Source of the DNA: Atrina japonica
Taxonomy: Eukaryota > Mollusca > Bivalvia > Pterioida > Pinnidae
NCBI GenBank assembly: GCA_030159075.1
Contig: BROG01000484.1
Coordinates: forward strand, 504,973 to 568,972
Direction: 5' to 3'
DNA: 64,000 nt
The translations under genes were made by a program, and so were the position numbers. The notes beneath the pieces were generated by a model. That model made no database searches and was not told where the DNA came from. It saw nothing but the letters and a program-made list of their open reading frames with translations. Below are positions 62,127 to 64,000 of the stretch, piece by piece; positions within the stretch are counted from its first letter, which is position 1; each line of letters begins with the position of its first letter.

Positions 62127-64000
62127 GAAATATTTGTTCTTAAAGTTACAGTTCTATATGTGTAACAAAACTTTGATAAAATCAAAAATTTATATAAAAA
62201 AAATATTTTGTGATAAATATCAACATTTCAATATATTTTGAGGTCTAAACATGTGCAGATACCCCGAGCATTTGTATCTAGATTATCAGACAAAATCGAA
62301 AGAAATTATTGTTTTCGTTTAGTAAGTATCGTTGATACAAAATAACCCCATCCCTTTAAGGAGATTTCTGTGGTTTGTTTTGAATGTGATGGAAGATGAG
62401 TTCGAATTGGCTGTTACCTCTTGGGAACAATACAGACGGCTTGCATTTGTCTTGCATACAAACAGAATTTACGAGACGAAATGACTTATACATGAAGTCA
62501 TTTTTCAAGACGATAATGCCTTTGTCCATCTGTCACAGATTGCTGAGTTTTTATCCAAAACATTACATTACAAACAATCCCGGTGTCAGTTCTGGTACAT
62601 CGACCTGCGTCCATATCGCGCATCTTTATGTCACCCAACCTGGTGTCCTTCCGGTATCACAACTCCAATGGCTATGAATAGGACCTACACAATGATAATA
62701 TATGTTAATATATTTACGTCGCACTAGCACGGCTACACACTTACATATAACTAGCATAACGTTTACTGGCACAGGCTGCCATAATTTACACAATAATTAT
62801 TGACACGCTTGCAATAATAATAATTACAATAGCAATAGAAGCTGAATGTTTCACACTCAACATTATACTAGAAATAAATTGAAAGCACTGGCGGCTTTAC
62901 ACTATACATTTACTATCACATTAGAAATAGAATTACGGCACGTAAGCCATCCACTACACGTACTCATTACTTATGACCGAAACTGCCCACCATTACTAAC
63001 CAGAATATATAGAATTCAACAATATACAAATGATTTAACATATACAAGTAATATATACAATTTCATACTGCTGAATGTCCGTAATTGGACGTTTTAGGAC
63101 CGTAATATTAGATAATATCACATTCTATAAATAAAACAATAAAAACGTGCTTACCTCAGAGAAGCTGGACCAGTTTACATATATATATATACTTTTGTCA
63201 GAAACTGTAAATCTCAGAAAATATTAGAATTTACTGGACGTATATAATGCACATACAACAATATACGAAAACGTCCTACTCTTTGAAATGCCACGTCGAA
63301 ACTAAAAAGCTCGGACTAGGTAAACCGGGTGTCCAGTGAAGTTGAGGTACAATTACTGGTAGATAAAGGTAAGAAGCAGAGGCTCCTCACGGGGTACAAG
63401 TGTGTTCGATTGGTATTACAGATAAAATTCAACTGTACAACTAATAAATCAACATGATGCATTTTAATGTGACACCATCAAACGAAGTTAGTCCGAGAAT
63501 TCACGGAATCAGAACAATTTCCAACCATGGAGTGGCCAGCTCATATATAGCTCTGATATAAATTTTATCGCAGATCGTTGTAGAAAACTCGGACAAACAC
63601 TCCATTAGAATTCTGAGAATGAACGATGACCTTGAGGAAGCATTCGACACGCGTGGGAACGTGTCTGTAGAGTTTATTCAACTGTAGACATTATCATTTA
63701 ATTTTATGGCGAATTCGAACAGTTTTGAATGCAAGAGGCTGTTTGACAAAACACTGAGGTTAGTAAAACTTTCCGTTTGCTTGTTTGTAGGTTAAACACT
63801 ATAGCTAACATGTATATTTTAATGGCTGTCAATGTATGTATTGATACAAACAGAATTTGAGATTACAAGTAACCTCTCCAGTGGTTGTGGGAAATGTTTA
63901 ATACTTTGTTAAATTTCCTTTTTCATTCAACATCCGTCTGCATCAGAGTGGGGGGCTTGAATAAAGTATTTGAATATCAGTAGTTATAGGCAGCTCTCCG
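62127..64000. other. Non-coding, nothing recognised
   Basis: A 93-codon open stretch (62396-62677, +) with three cysteines has no motif or signal peptide I recognise and no splice context. A short TA run occurs at 63180. No repeat match elsewhere in the window was found. Confidence 0.45.

Overview
The window looks like nuclear DNA of a marine invertebrate, most likely a bivalve or another lophotrochozoan. It is AT-rich and intron-rich and carries many retroelement fossils, MITE-like foldbacks, minisatellites and long dinucleotide arrays. There are no operons, ribosome binding sites or prokaryotic genes. The taxon call rests on general character only and was not tested by any search.

Host gene (+ strand, about 5.3-30 kb, possibly to 31.4 kb). 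Seven exons with matching splice phases encode the end of one WSC domain, two complete WSC domains and one von Willebrand type D (VWD) domain. The 5' part lies upstream of the window. The 3' end is uncertain: one candidate last exon at 31.24-31.43 kb would add a tail of about 30 aspartates read from a GAT microsatellite. The introns (2-8 kb) hold most of the repeats.

Mobile elements. At least seven pieces of Penelope-like (PLE) reverse transcriptase lie between 2 and 27 kb. One (23.7-26.1 kb) is almost complete with a single frameshift, and one (20.9-21.8 kb) belongs to a different subfamily. A decayed mariner transposase lies at 16.4-17.3 kb. An almost full-length L1/Tx1-like LINE lies on the minus strand at 35.67-42.36 kb, bounded by a perfect 15-bp target-site duplication and a poly(A) tail. 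Its ORF2 is broken by a few indels or stops. Small elements include a MITE with TA duplication, several foldbacks, a tRNA-derived SINE-like piece and several dispersed repeat families.

Abnormal composition. At 32.26-34.37 kb the sequence is almost purely A and T. At 44.90 to about 60.2 kb there are some 15.3 kb of very C-rich, strand-skewed sequence with no recognisable gene. This tract begins abruptly inside the right arm of a foldback hairpin. It fades gradually into a second, insertion-riddled copy of the same flank that precedes it. I think it is most probably long-read noise or misassembly; a real C-rich insertion with a flank duplication is the alternative. The many long overlapping reading frames there are a product of composition and are not annotated.

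The right end (61.1-62.1 kb) is a degenerate 22-bp minisatellite, followed by about 1.9 kb in which I recognise nothing.
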